Assembly: GCA_002479485.1 (NCBI GenBank)
Contig: DLNM01000035.1
Location: 250,676-314,675, forward strand
Origin: Firmicutes bacterium UBA7510
GTDB lineage: Bacteria > Bacillota > Clostridia > Tissierellales > Sedimentibacteraceae
Direction: 5' to 3'
DNA length: 64,000 nucleotides
Below the pieces are notes generated by a model. The model saw only the letters and a program-made list of their open reading frames with translations. It ran no database searches and was not told the origin of the DNA. The position numbers and the translations under genes are program-made. Shown here piece after piece: positions 18,026-26,223 of this stretch; positions within the stretch are counted from its first letter, which is position 1, and each line of letters starts with the position of its first letter.

Positions 18026-19195
18026 ATGAATAAAAAAATTTATTTTGATAACGCTGCAACTACTATGGTAAAAAAAGAAGTTGTTGATGAGATGATAAAG
18101 TATTTAAGTGAATATTATGGAAACCCATCAAGCGGAATTTATGATATCGGAAGAAAATCGAAAGAAGCAATTGATAAAGCAAGGAAAATAGTATCATCAT
18201 TTATAAATGCAGACGAAAATGAATTATATTTTACTTCAGGTGGAACTGAATCTGATAACTGGGCAATTAAGGGAATAGCATTTGCTAATCAAAATAAAGG
18301 CAAGCATATTATTACAACTAAAATAGAGCATCATGCAGTATTGCACACATGTGAATATCTTGAAAAGTTTGGTTTTGAAACTACATATTTGGATGTAGAT
18401 AAATATGGTATGATTGATTTAGAGAATCTAAAAAACAGCATAAGACCTGATACTATTTTAATATCAATTATGTATGCAAATAATGAAATAGGAACTATTC
18501 AGCCAATTGAAGAAATAGGTAAAATAGCAAGAGAGCATAATATAATATTCCATACAGATGCAGTTCAAGCATTAGGTGGAGTAAGGATTGATGTTAAAAA
18601 GCAAAATATTGATTTAATGTCAATGTCAGCACATAAGGTGCACGGACCAAAAGGTGTTGGTGGCATGTACATTAGAAAAGGCGTAAAAATTGACAATTTC
18701 ATGCATGGTGGAGCACAGGAGAGAAGAAGAAGAGCAGGAACAGAAAGTGTACAAAATATAGTTGGATTTGCAAAAGCAATTGAACTAATGGGTGTTGATT
18801 TTAATGATAAAATTAGTAAATTAACAAATTTAAGAGATAGATTTATAAATGGAATCCAAAATAATATAGAGGATGTTGTTTTGAATGGTCATCCTACAAT
18901 GAGGTTACCAAACAATGTTAACTTCTCATATAAATATATTGAAGGTGAATCTATATTATTATGGCTTGACATGGAAGGTATTAGCGCATCTAGTGGTTCA
19001 GCGTGTACTTCGGGCTCATTAGATCCGTCTCACGTTTTATTAGCAACAGGACTTGATCATGGAACAGCACATGGTTCAATAAGATTTACGATAGGCGATG
19101 AAACAACAGAAGAAGAAGTGGATTTTGTAATAGATAAAATGAAGCATATAGTTCAAAAACTAAGAGATATGTCACCACTTTATAAAAAACACTAA
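18026..19195 (+). CDS. iscS: Cysteine desulfurase, NifS/IscS type
   Basis: PLP enzyme taking sulfur from cysteine to a persulfide for Fe-S assembly and, through MnmA, tRNA 2-thiolation. Features are the N-terminal YFDNAATT, the PLP site around SMSAHKVHGPKGVG, and the active-site cysteine in SASSGSACTSGSLDPSHVL. The short distance between that cysteine and the segment after it is group I. Length 389 aa. ATG at 18026 is the start of MNKKIYFDNAATT; an earlier frame start would lie inside iscR. iscU follows 14 bases later. Confidence 0.96.
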   Translation: MNKKIYFDNAATTMVKKEVVDEMIKYLSEYYGNPSSGIYDIGRKSKEAIDKARKIVSSFINADENELYFTSGGTESDNWAIKGIAFANQNKGKHIITTKIEHHAVLHTCEYLEKFGFETTYLDVDKYGMIDLENLKNSIRPDTILISIMYANNEIGTIQPIEEIGKIAREHNIIFHTDAVQALGGVRIDVKKQNIDLMSMSAHKVHGPKGVGGMYIRKGVKIDNFMHGGAQERRRRAGTESVQNIVGFAKAIELMGVDFNDKISKLTNLRDRFINGIQNNIEDVVLNGHPTMRLPNNVNFSYKYIEGESILLWLDMEGISASSGSACTSGSLDPSHVLLATGLDHGTAHGSIRFTIGDETTEEEVDFVIDKMKHIVQKLRDMSPLYKKH

Positions 19196-19209
19196 GAAGG
19201 AGAAAAAAT

Positions 19210-19656
19210 ATGTATACAGAAAAAGTAATGGATCATTTTAGAAACCCTAGAAATGTAGGTGAAATAGAAAACGCTGATGGAGTTGGTGAAGTAGGTAATG
19301 CTAAATGTGGAGACATAATGAAAATATATTTAAAAATTAATGATGACCACATAATTGAGGATGTTAAATTCCAAACCTTTGGCTGTGGCTCAGCAATAGC
19401 TTCTTCAAGCATGGCTACTGAATTAATTATGGGTAAAAGCGTTAATGAGGCAGTTGAATTAACTAATAAGGCTGTTATTGAAGCTTTAGGCGGACTTCCA
19501 CCAGTAAAAGTTCATTGTTCAGTTTTAGCAGAACAGGCTATAAAAGCTGCACTATATGATTATGCACAAAAGAAAAATATTCAAATTAAAGGATTAGAAG
19601 ACTTTAATCCAAATGCAGATGAAGATTTACATGACCATGTACATGGGGAAGAGTAA
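19210..19656 (+). CDS. iscU: Iron-sulfur scaffold protein IscU/NifU N-terminal type
   Basis: A 148-aa scaffold on which [2Fe-2S] clusters are built from IscS sulfur. The three cluster cysteines are in NAKCGDIMKIYL, FGCGSAIASSSMA and VHCSVLAEQA, and the start MDHFRNPRNVGEI is family-typical. The C-terminal extension rich in Asp/His (EDLHDHVHGEE) may add metal affinity. AGAAGGAG precedes the ATG. There is no hscA/hscB or fdx, as is usual in clostridia. A structured terminator region follows. Confidence 0.95.
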   Translation: MYTEKVMDHFRNPRNVGEIENADGVGEVGNAKCGDIMKIYLKINDDHIIEDVKFQTFGCGSAIASSSMATELIMGKSVNEAVELTNKAVIEALGGLPPVKVHCSVLAEQAIKAALYDYAQKKNIQIKGLEDFNPNADEDLHDHVHGEE

Positions 19657-19694
19657 ACTTCAAACAATACTTACAATTAGTAAATAAAAATAAC

Positions 19695-19780
19695 TGACCA
19701 CAAAGGCGCTAAGTGCACTAAGTTTTAAGATTTTCTTTGTGTTATTAGTGTTCTAAGTGGTCATTTTATTTTTTGTGAAT
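19695..19780 (+). terminator. Long inverted-repeat terminator after iscU
   Basis: TGACCAC (19695-19701) pairs with GTGGTCA (19757-19763), with inner CACTAA/TTAGTG and CACAAAG/CTTTGTG arms, then a T-rich stretch. The length and multiple arms are more than a simple terminator needs, but I found no second full copy in the window. Confidence 0.6.
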
Positions 19781-19859
19781 ATAAATTTATATTTATATTT
19801 GTATATTTAAATTAGTCTTTCAAACTAACTAAAAATATATAACATATATGAGGTGAATG

Positions 19860-20900
19860 ATGGATAATAAAAAAGTTTTATTAGGAATGAGTGGTGGTGT
19901 AGATAGCACCGCTTCAGTTATTGTTTTACAAAATTTAGGTTATGAAGTTATAGGAGCTACTTATAGGCTTACCGATGATGAAAGTGTAGATCAGAGCATA
20001 TTAGATGCAAAAAATGCTGCACAAAAATTAGGAATTGAACATATAGTCGTTGATTATAGAAAAGATTTTAAAGATAAGGTAATATCTGATTTTATAAATG
20101 AATACATGATTGGTCATACCCCTAATCCTTGCGTTGTATGTAATAAAAATATCAAGTTTGACAAATTTTTAAAAACTGCGGATGAAATGGGAATTAAGTA
20201 TGTAGCTTCGGGACAATACGCCAAAATTGATAAGAGAAACGGTAAATATTACGTTGTTAAGGCTAGAAATATTATAAAGGATCAGACATATTTTTTATAT
20301 ACACTTAAGGAAGATATTTTGGATAGGGTACTATTTCCAATGGGAGACATGGAATCAAAGGATGATACTAGACAATTAGTTAAAGATGCAGGTATTGAAA
20401 TATATAGTAAAAAAGATAGTCAAGAGATTTGTTTTATTAAAAATATGAAATATACAGATTACATTTCAAGAAATAGTGATGTTGTTTCTAAAAAAGGTAA
20501 TTTTGTTGATATAAATGGAAATGTATTAGGTAGCCATGAGGGTATAGTTAACTATACAATTGGGCAAAGAAAAGGTCTTGGTATAGCTTTAGGAAAACCT
20601 GCATTTGTTATTGATATAGATTATGAAAACAATACAGTTGTTCTTGGTGATAATGAGGATCTATTTAAGGATGAATTAAAGCTATATGATTATAATTTTA
20701 TAAATGATGAATATAATAAGGACAATATTAAATTATCAGCAAAAATTAGATACGCAGCTAAAGAAGAGAGCGTAGCTATAAAAAAAGAAGCCAATCACAT
20801 ATTAGTTAAATTTGATAACCCAGTTAGGGCAATAACTAAAGGACAGTCAGTAGTGTTTTATGATGGTGATATTTTAGTTGGTGGAGGGGTTATAAAATAG
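19860..20900 (+). CDS. mnmA: tRNA-specific 2-thiouridylase MnmA
   Basis: MnmA adds sulfur to U34 of Lys, Glu and Gln tRNAs using ATP and IscS-derived persulfide. The PP-loop GMSGGVDST is at the N-terminus. The two active-site cysteines are in NPCVVCNKNIKF (about residue 98) and SQEICFI (about residue 197). The later part has YTIGQRKGLGIA and the C-terminal beta-barrel. The length of 346 aa is normal. ATG codons at 19857 and 19860 are adjacent; 19860 has better spacing from GAGGTG. Its place after iscS-iscU fits the sulfur relay. Confidence 0.96.
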   Translation: MDNKKVLLGMSGGVDSTASVIVLQNLGYEVIGATYRLTDDESVDQSILDAKNAAQKLGIEHIVVDYRKDFKDKVISDFINEYMIGHTPNPCVVCNKNIKFDKFLKTADEMGIKYVASGQYAKIDKRNGKYYVVKARNIIKDQTYFLYTLKEDILDRVLFPMGDMESKDDTRQLVKDAGIEIYSKKDSQEICFIKNMKYTDYISRNSDVVSKKGNFVDINGNVLGSHEGIVNYTIGQRKGLGIALGKPAFVIDIDYENNTVVLGDNEDLFKDELKLYDYNFINDEYNKDNIKLSAKIRYAAKEESVAIKKEANHILVKFDNPVRAITKGQSVVFYDGDILVGGGVIK

Positions 20901-20958
20901 TTGACATATGTTGGTTATTTACGCTATAATCAATTGATACATAGCGATTTTGGAGAAA

Positions 20959-21062
20959 ATTGTGAAGAAAAAAACACTCTTCACAATGTGAAATATTTCT
21001 ACAGAGTGAAAAACATTTCACACTATATTTTGAGATGCCGCGTGTCGGCATAATGGAGGAGG
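20959..21062 (+). repeat. Three-hairpin leader ending in the alaS ribosome site (element B)
   Basis: Stems: ATTGTGAAGA (20959-20968) with TCTTCACAAT (20978-20987); TGTGAAAT (20987-20994) with ATTTCACA (21015-21022), competing with GTGAAA at 21006; and ATGCCG (21035-21040) with CGGCAT (21046-21051). GGAGGAGG (21055-21062) follows at once. No T-box core was found, so alaS is not under the usual tRNA-sensing leader here. Confidence 0.6.
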
Positions 21063-21067
21063 ATATT

Positions 21068-23698
21068 ATGAATAATAATTATTCAATAAATAATATAAGA
21101 AAACAATATTTAGACTTTTATGAGTCAAAACAACATTTAGTTAGACAAAGTGCTTCACTTATACCTAAAAATGACAAGAGCTTGTTATTGATAGCGGCAG
21201 GTATGGCGCCACTAAAAAAATATTTTACAGGTGCTGAAACTCCTCCAAGCAAAAGAATGGCATCATGCCAGAAGTGTGTTAGAACTAATGATATAGAAAA
21301 TGTAGGAGTAACTGCACGTCATCTAACTTTTTTTGAAATGCTTGGAAACTTCTCGTTTGGTGATTATTTTAAAAAAGAAGCAATTATATGGGCTTGGGAG
21401 CTTTTAACTGATAGATTACATATACCAGCAGAAAAACTTTGGGCAACTGTATATGAAGATGATGATGAAGCTATTGAACTTTGGACTACATTTACTGGAA
21501 TGCCAAGAGAAAGAATTGTTAAGCTAGGCAAAAAAGATAATTTTTGGGAATTAGAGGTTGGTCCAAGTGGTCCATGTTCAGAAATTTATTATGATAAGGG
21601 ACCTGAGTTTGGTTGCGATAATCCTGACTGTAAGCCTGGTTGTGAATGTGACAGATATACAGAAATTTGGAATTTAGTATTTACTCAATATGACAAGGAT
21701 GAAAAAGGCGTTTATCATCCATTAGCTAATCCAAATATAGATACAGGTATGGGATTAGAGAGAGTAGCAATGACATTGCAAGGAAAAGAAACTGTATTTG
21801 ATGTTGAGCCTCTTTATAGTATAGTAAAAAAAGCTGAAGAAATAAGTGGCGTTGAATATAAATCAAGTGTTAAAACGGACACTTCTATGAGAATAATTTG
21901 TGACCATTCAAGAGCTGTTACATTTATGATTTCAGATGGAGTAATACCATCAAACGAAGGTAGAGGATATGTTTTAAGAAGACTTATAAGAAGAGCATTA
22001 AGACAAGGTAAATTATTAGGTATAGATAGAGATTTCTTAACAGAAACTGTTCAAGTAGTAATAGATAATTGGAAGCAAGCATATCCTGAGCTAGGCGAAA
22101 AGGAAAGCTATATATTGAAGGTTGTTAAAATAGAGGAAGAAAAGTTTAGAAATACTATTGACCAAGGATTAGAAATTCTTCATAAGGAAATATCTAATGC
22201 AATGGAATCTGGTAAGAATATGTTAGATGGTCAAATATTATTTAGACTTTACGATACTTTTGGATTTCCAATTGAATTAACTGAAGAAATATTAATTGAG
22301 AATAACTTTAAATTTAACAAGCAAGAATTTTTAGATATAATGGAAGAAAACAGAATTAAAGCTAGAGAAGCAAGAGAAAAAACAGGCAGCTCTGGCTGGA
22401 AAGATAGTTCTATAAATGTAGAGGGTATAGATACTGAGTTTGTTGGATATACTGAAAATTCATATGAATCAAGGATTTTAAAGATTTTTGTTGATGATTT
22501 TGAGAAAAATGGAATATCAGCAGACGAGAAGGGTATAATTATTCTTGACAAAACACCATTCTATGCTGAAGGTGGCGGACAAAGTGGGGATAGCGGAAAG
22601 TTAACAAATGATAATTTTGATGCTACAGTAATAAATACTAAAAAGCTAAACAACGTTATAATTCATGAAGTAATCGTTAATGATGGTACTATTTGTGTTG
22701 GTGAAGAAGTATCAGCAGTAATTGACGTGGATAAGAGAAAAAATACAGCTAAAAACCATACAGCTACTCATCTTCTACACAAAGTTTTAAAGGAAGTTTT
22801 AGGAGATCATGTTAATCAAGCGGGATCTTTAGTAACTGAAGATAGATTAAGATTTGACTATACTCATTTTGAATTAATTGATGAAAATACACTAAGAGAA
22901 ATTGAAAAAAGAGTAAATAAAGCTATTTTATCAGACTATAGTGTGAAAACTGACAATGTTACCATAGATGAAGCAAGAGAGCAAGGTGCTATGGCATTAT
23001 TTGATGAAAAATACGGTGATGTAGTAAGACTTGTTAAGGTTGGTGATTTTAGTAAGGAGCTTTGTGGTGGTACTCACATTGATGAAACTGCTAAAATAGG
23101 TATGTTTAAGATAGTTTCAGAAGGTGGAATAGCATCTGGAGTTAGAAGAATTGAAGCAGTAACTGGAAAAGCTGCAATTGACTATCTCAACAATATAGAT
23201 TCTATTGTTAGTGAACTTATGCAATCAATGAAATCTACCAAGGAAGAGATTATAGGCAAGGTTTCTGGACTTAAAAAGGATATTAAAGATAAAGAAAAAG
23301 AAATCGCTAAGCTTAATAATGAAATATTAAAATCAAATATGGATGATATTTTAAGTAATCATGAAGAAATAAATGGCGTTAAAGTTTTCATGATTAAGTT
23401 AAAAGATACTGATGCAAATGCTCTTAGAGATATTGCAGATAAAATTAAAGATAAAAACCCAAGCTGTGTTATTATTTTGGCTTCTGAGTACGATGGAAAA
23501 GTTTTATTTGTAGCTTCTGTTACAAAGGATTTAAACCAAAAAGGTATTCAAGCCGGAAATATAGTTAAACAAGCAGCAATGATTGCTGGTGGAGGCGGAG
23601 GAGGAAGACCTGATTTTGCTCAAGCTGGTGGAAAAGATGTAACAAAAATTGACGAGGCTTTAAATGCTGCAAAGGAAGGTTTGTCAAAGCAACTTTAA
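21068..23698 (+). CDS. alaS: Alanyl-tRNA synthetase
   Basis: Class II synthetase of 876 aa with all parts: catalytic core at the N-terminus (NIRKQYLDFYESKQH, RHLTFFEMLGNFSFGDYF), the zinc-type cysteine segment GCDNPDCKPGCECD, the editing domain with HTATHLLHKVLK and CGGTHIDETAKIG, and the C-terminal DHHA1 part with a glycine-rich GGGGGGRPDFAQAGG. The editing site removes Ser/Gly mischarged on tRNA-Ala. ATG at 21068 is 5 bases after GGAGGAGG. ireB follows after a structured gap, the common Firmicutes order alaS-ireB-ruvX. Confidence 0.97.
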   Translation: MNNNYSINNIRKQYLDFYESKQHLVRQSASLIPKNDKSLLLIAAGMAPLKKYFTGAETPPSKRMASCQKCVRTNDIENVGVTARHLTFFEMLGNFSFGDYFKKEAIIWAWELLTDRLHIPAEKLWATVYEDDDEAIELWTTFTGMPRERIVKLGKKDNFWELEVGPSGPCSEIYYDKGPEFGCDNPDCKPGCECDRYTEIWNLVFTQYDKDEKGVYHPLANPNIDTGMGLERVAMTLQGKETVFDVEPLYSIVKKAEEISGVEYKSSVKTDTSMRIICDHSRAVTFMISDGVIPSNEGRGYVLRRLIRRALRQGKLLGIDRDFLTETVQVVIDNWKQAYPELGEKESYILKVVKIEEEKFRNTIDQGLEILHKEISNAMESGKNMLDGQILFRLYDTFGFPIELTEEILIENNFKFNKQEFLDIMEENRIKAREAREKTGSSGWKDSSINVEGIDTEFVGYTENSYESRILKIFVDDFEKNGISADEKGIIILDKTPFYAEGGGQSGDSGKLTNDNFDATVINTKKLNNVIIHEVIVNDGTICVGEEVSAVIDVDKRKNTAKNHTATHLLHKVLKEVLGDHVNQAGSLVTEDRLRFDYTHFELIDENTLREIEKRVNKAILSDYSVKTDNVTIDEAREQGAMALFDEKYGDVVRLVKVGDFSKELCGGTHIDETAKIGMFKIVSEGGIASGVRRIEAVTGKAAIDYLNNIDSIVSELMQSMKSTKEEIIGKVSGLKKDIKDKEKEIAKLNNEILKSNMDDILSNHEEINGVKVFMIKLKDTDANALRDIADKIKDKNPSCVIILASEYDGKVLFVASVTKDLNQKGIQAGNIVKQAAMIAGGGGGGRPDFAQAGGKDVTKIDEALNAAKEGLSKQL

Positions 23699-23762
23699 TC
23701 AAGATACAAACTAATTGTTTGATTTTAATTTAGTTATATAGTATAATATATGTAATGAGATG

Positions 23763-23853
23763 CTAAGGTTGAAAGAAGTCATGCAAAGGATAAATCAAAT
23801 ACCTAGTCCATGCCTTAGTCTATCATGGCATTTTGTGTAATTGGAGGCATGGA
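23763..23853 (+). promoter_or_regulatory. Structured ireB leader able to hide the ribosome site
   Basis: TCCATGCCT (23807-23815) is perfectly complementary to AGGCATGGA (23845-23853), which includes most of the GGAGG site (23843-23847). The same CCATG can instead pair with CATGG at 23824-23828, and CTAAGG (23763-23768) with CCTTAG (23813-23818), so mutually exclusive folds are possible. Confidence 0.5.
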
Positions 23854-23858
23854 ATAAT

Positions 23859-24131
23859 ATGGCAAATGATACAAACAATAATAGTAATACAGCTAAATTT
23901 GAATATAATACCGAATCTATGAATAAAGCGAGGGAAATACTATCTCAAGTATATCAATCTTTACAAGAGAAAGGATATAATCCTAACACTCAATTAATAG
24001 GCTATTTACTTTCAGGTGACCCTACGTATATTACAAACTATAATAACGCTAGAAGTCTTATAAGAAAGATAGAAAGAGATGAACTTTTAGAGGAAATACT
24101 AAATGTTTATTTAGATATTTTGAAGTTATAG
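23859..24131 (+). CDS. ireB: IreB family regulatory phosphoprotein
   Basis: IreB (UPF0297) is a small cytosolic protein phosphorylated by the PASTA kinase/PP2C phosphatase pair in enterococci, where it affects cephalosporin resistance. The 90-aa product has the conserved block with [13 protein letters not shown] [19 protein letters not shown] and [24 protein letters not shown]. An N-terminal T/N-rich stretch contains the candidate phosphothreonines. ATG at 23859 is 11 bases after GGAGG, a longer gap than usual here. It lies between alaS and ruvX as in most Firmicutes, but here with an extra reductase gene inserted. Confidence 0.93.
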   Translation: MANDTNNNSNTAKFEYNTESMNKAREILSQVYQSLQEKGYNPNTQLIGYLLSGDPTYITNYNNARSLIRKIERDELLEEILNVYLDILKL

Positions 24132-24160
24132 CGGTATAATTTATACCGCTTTGTTTTTTT
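24130..24160 (+). terminator. Intrinsic terminator after ireB
   Basis: AGCGGTATAA pairs with TTATACCGCT, followed by a T run (TTGTTTTTTT); it overlaps the ireB stop. Confidence 0.85.
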
Positions 24161-24246
24161 ATACCCTAACTAAATTTCACGTAGAGAAATAATTGGTAGG
24201 CCAATCACAATTTTTCTGTTCGAAAATACGGACCTGGATGAAGAAA

Positions 24247-25194
24247 ATGAAATATATTGATTATAAAGATTTAAAAAAAATTTCTAAAATATGCTTTGGT
24301 ACATTAGCTCTTAGCAACTTACAAAATAACGATGATTTTGTAAATAAGGTTAATGTATTAAACTATGCTTATGAAAACGGAATTAATTTTTATGATACTG
24401 CTGAACTATATGATAATTATGATATTATTGGAAGTTTTTTGAGAAATAAAAAAAGAGACAGCTTATACATAGCAACAAAGAGTTATGCATATAATAAAGA
24501 AACTGCTAAATACAGTATAGAAAAGGCTCTAAATGAGTTAAATACTGACTATATAGATATTTTTATGTTACATGAACAGGATAATGGAAACAACTTCTTA
24601 GGCCATTATGAAGCCGTAGAAGAGTTTATGAAATATAAAGAAAATGGAATAATAAAAAAATTTGGTATATCTACCCATACAATTCAGGCTGTTACAGATA
24701 GCATACAATTTAATGAAATTGATGTTGTATTTACAATTGTAAATAGCACAGGAATTGGTATAAATGACGGCACAAATTTACAGATGATAGAGGCTGTTAA
24801 AAAAGCAAAATCAAATGGTAAATTTATTATGGCAATGAAACCCTATGGTGGTGGGCATTTATTGTCAGATACAAAAATGGCGTTTAATTTTGTTAATGAG
24901 ATAGAAGAGGTAGATACTATAGCTATAGGGATGAAAAGTAAAGCCGAAATTGATACAAATATATGTTATCTTGAGAATAAAGAAGTATCAAATGATATAA
25001 AATCTCAAGTAAGAAATATAAATCGTGAGCTTAATATAGCTTATTGGTGTATCGGTTGTGGAAAATGCGTAAAAAAATGTAAACAACAAGCACTTAGTCT
25101 AATTGATGGTAAGTGCTGTGTTAATATGGAGAAATGTGTTTTATGTAGCTATTGCGCAAGCGAATGTGATAGCTTTTGTATAAAAATAGTGTGA
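24247..25194 (+). CDS. Aldo/keto reductase with C-terminal double [4Fe-4S] ferredoxin domain
   Basis: A 315-aa two-domain protein. Residues 1-255 form an AKR barrel: YDTAELYDNY supplies the catalytic Asp and Tyr, IATKSY the Lys, and FMLHEQD the His position; the segment IGMKSKAEID is the cofactor end. Residues about 265-315 hold CIGCGKCVKKC and CVLCSYCASEC, two [4Fe-4S] motifs. AKR-ferredoxin fusions are common in anaerobes and probably couple NAD(P)H and ferredoxin pools; the substrate is unknown. The start is uncertain between ATG 24238 and 24247, neither with a clear ribosome site. It interrupts the usual ireB-ruvX order. Confidence 0.85.
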   Translation: MKYIDYKDLKKISKICFGTLALSNLQNNDDFVNKVNVLNYAYENGINFYDTAELYDNYDIIGSFLRNKKRDSLYIATKSYAYNKETAKYSIEKALNELNTDYIDIFMLHEQDNGNNFLGHYEAVEEFMKYKENGIIKKFGISTHTIQAVTDSIQFNEIDVVFTIVNSTGIGINDGTNLQMIEAVKKAKSNGKFIMAMKPYGGGHLLSDTKMAFNFVNEIEEVDTIAIGMKSKAEIDTNICYLENKEVSNDIKSQVRNINRELNIAYWCIGCGKCVKKCKQQALSLIDGKCCVNMEKCVLCSYCASECDSFCIKIV

Positions 25195-25251
25195 GGAATA
25201 AGGTTGAAGAAATGAAAAAAAACTTTTTAAAAAAAGTCAATAAGAAAGTAG

Positions 25252-25327
25252 GCACCGAATCCATGAACAAATCTTTAGTCTTTCTTAAAAAGAAAGACTG
25301 GTTCTCTTGTGCAATAGGTGCATGGAT
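25252..25327 (+). promoter_or_regulatory. Structured ruvX leader
   Basis: ATCCATGAAC (25259-25268) can pair with GTTC (25301-25304) and CATGGAT (25321-25327), enclosing a perfect 10-bp hairpin AGTCTTTCTT/AAGAAAGACT (25277-25299). GCACC (25252-25256) can alternatively pair with GGTGC (25317-25321), which holds the only Shine-Dalgarno-like AGGTG. Confidence 0.5.
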
Positions 25328-25332
25328 ATAAT

Positions 25333-25758
25333 ATGGATAGACTAATAGGGTTAGATGTAGGAGATAGAACAATTGGAATAGCAGTAAGCGATTTACTTAT
25401 GATAACAGCACAGGGAGTTACTACTATAAAAAGAACGAATTTAAAAGCAGATATACAAGAATTAAAAAAAATCATTGATGAATATAATGTAACAAAAATT
25501 ATAGTAGGAATGCCAAAAATGATGGATGGTACAATTGGAATTCAAGGTGAAAAAGTTATTGAATTTACAGAAAAAATGAAAGCTAAAATAGATTTACCAG
25601 TTGATTTTCAAGATGAGCGTCTTACTACTGCATTATCTGAAAAGATATTAATAAGTGCTGATGTTAAGAGAAATAAAAGAAAAGAAGTTATTGATAAGCT
25701 TGCAGCTGTTCAAATTCTAACTACTTATATGGAAAGAATGAAAAGATCCGTATTATGA
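25333..25758 (+). CDS. ruvX: RuvX/YqgF Holliday junction resolvase-like protein
   Basis: A 141-aa RNase H-fold nuclease family member implicated in pre-16S rRNA 5' processing and recombination. The catalytic aspartate region RLIGLDVGDRTIGIAVSD is at the N-terminus, with Glu/Asp positions in VVGMPKMMDG-like IIVGMPKMMDGTIG, DFQDERLTT and the final VIDKLAAVQILTTY. ATG at 25333 (MDRLIGLDVG) is chosen over ATG 25318, which adds MHGYN only. Translation may depend on the hairpin leader, because no open GGAGG is near. Confidence 0.93.
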   Translation: MDRLIGLDVGDRTIGIAVSDLLMITAQGVTTIKRTNLKADIQELKKIIDEYNVTKIIVGMPKMMDGTIGIQGEKVIEFTEKMKAKIDLPVDFQDERLTTALSEKILISADVKRNKRKEVIDKLAAVQILTTYMERMKRSVL

Positions 25759-25858
25759 TATTAAAGTGAAAATATTATTTTAATAACAATATAAATATCC
25801 CACAAGCCCATGTGCAACATATGGCATGGTAATATTTCAATAAAAGATAGGAGGATTT

Positions 25859-26176
25859 ATGAATAATAAGGGAAATAAGGAAAATAATAAGGAAAATGAT
25901 GAAGATTTAGATTTTATTGATGAAGAAGAATACGAAGAACAAATAGTTGAATTAATTAATGATGATGGTAAAGTTGAAAGACTTGTAATTGAAGCAACTT
26001 TTCATTTGGATGATGTTCAATACGCTGTATTAAGAGAAGAGAACTCTGATGAAGGAATGATCTACAGCGTTGACGAAATGGAAAATGGAGAAATGATGTT
26101 TAATATCATTTATGATGAAGAAGAGCTAAAAGAAGTAATAGAGATATATGAAGCTATGGCAGATGATCTAATATAG
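25859..26176 (+). CDS. DUF1292 (YrzB-like) protein
   Basis: A strongly acidic 105-aa protein of the DUF1292 family, which follows ruvX in most Firmicutes. The conserved part runs from IVELINDDGKVERLVIEATF through YAVLREENSDEGMIYSVDE; the N-terminal 25 residues are low-complexity Asn/Lys/Glu. The function is unknown. AGGAGG lies 6 bases before the ATG. A small CCATGTG/CATATGG hairpin (25808-25824) lies in the gap from ruvX. Confidence 0.88.
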   Translation: MNNKGNKENNKENDEDLDFIDEEEYEEQIVELINDDGKVERLVIEATFHLDDVQYAVLREENSDEGMIYSVDEMENGEMMFNIIYDEEELKEVIEIYEAMADDLI

Positions 26177-26223
26177 CTTATTAAATTTTGTATATAACGA
26201 ATGTAAAATAAGGAGATGAAAAC

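Noticed and set aside
19695..19780. MITE or mobile palindrome after iscU
   Set aside because: No target-site duplication or second copy seen; a complex terminator explains it.
20959..21062. T-box for alaS
   Set aside because: There is no AGGGTGG..GCGG core and no specifier stem; the hairpins match the other Shine-Dalgarno-linked elements.
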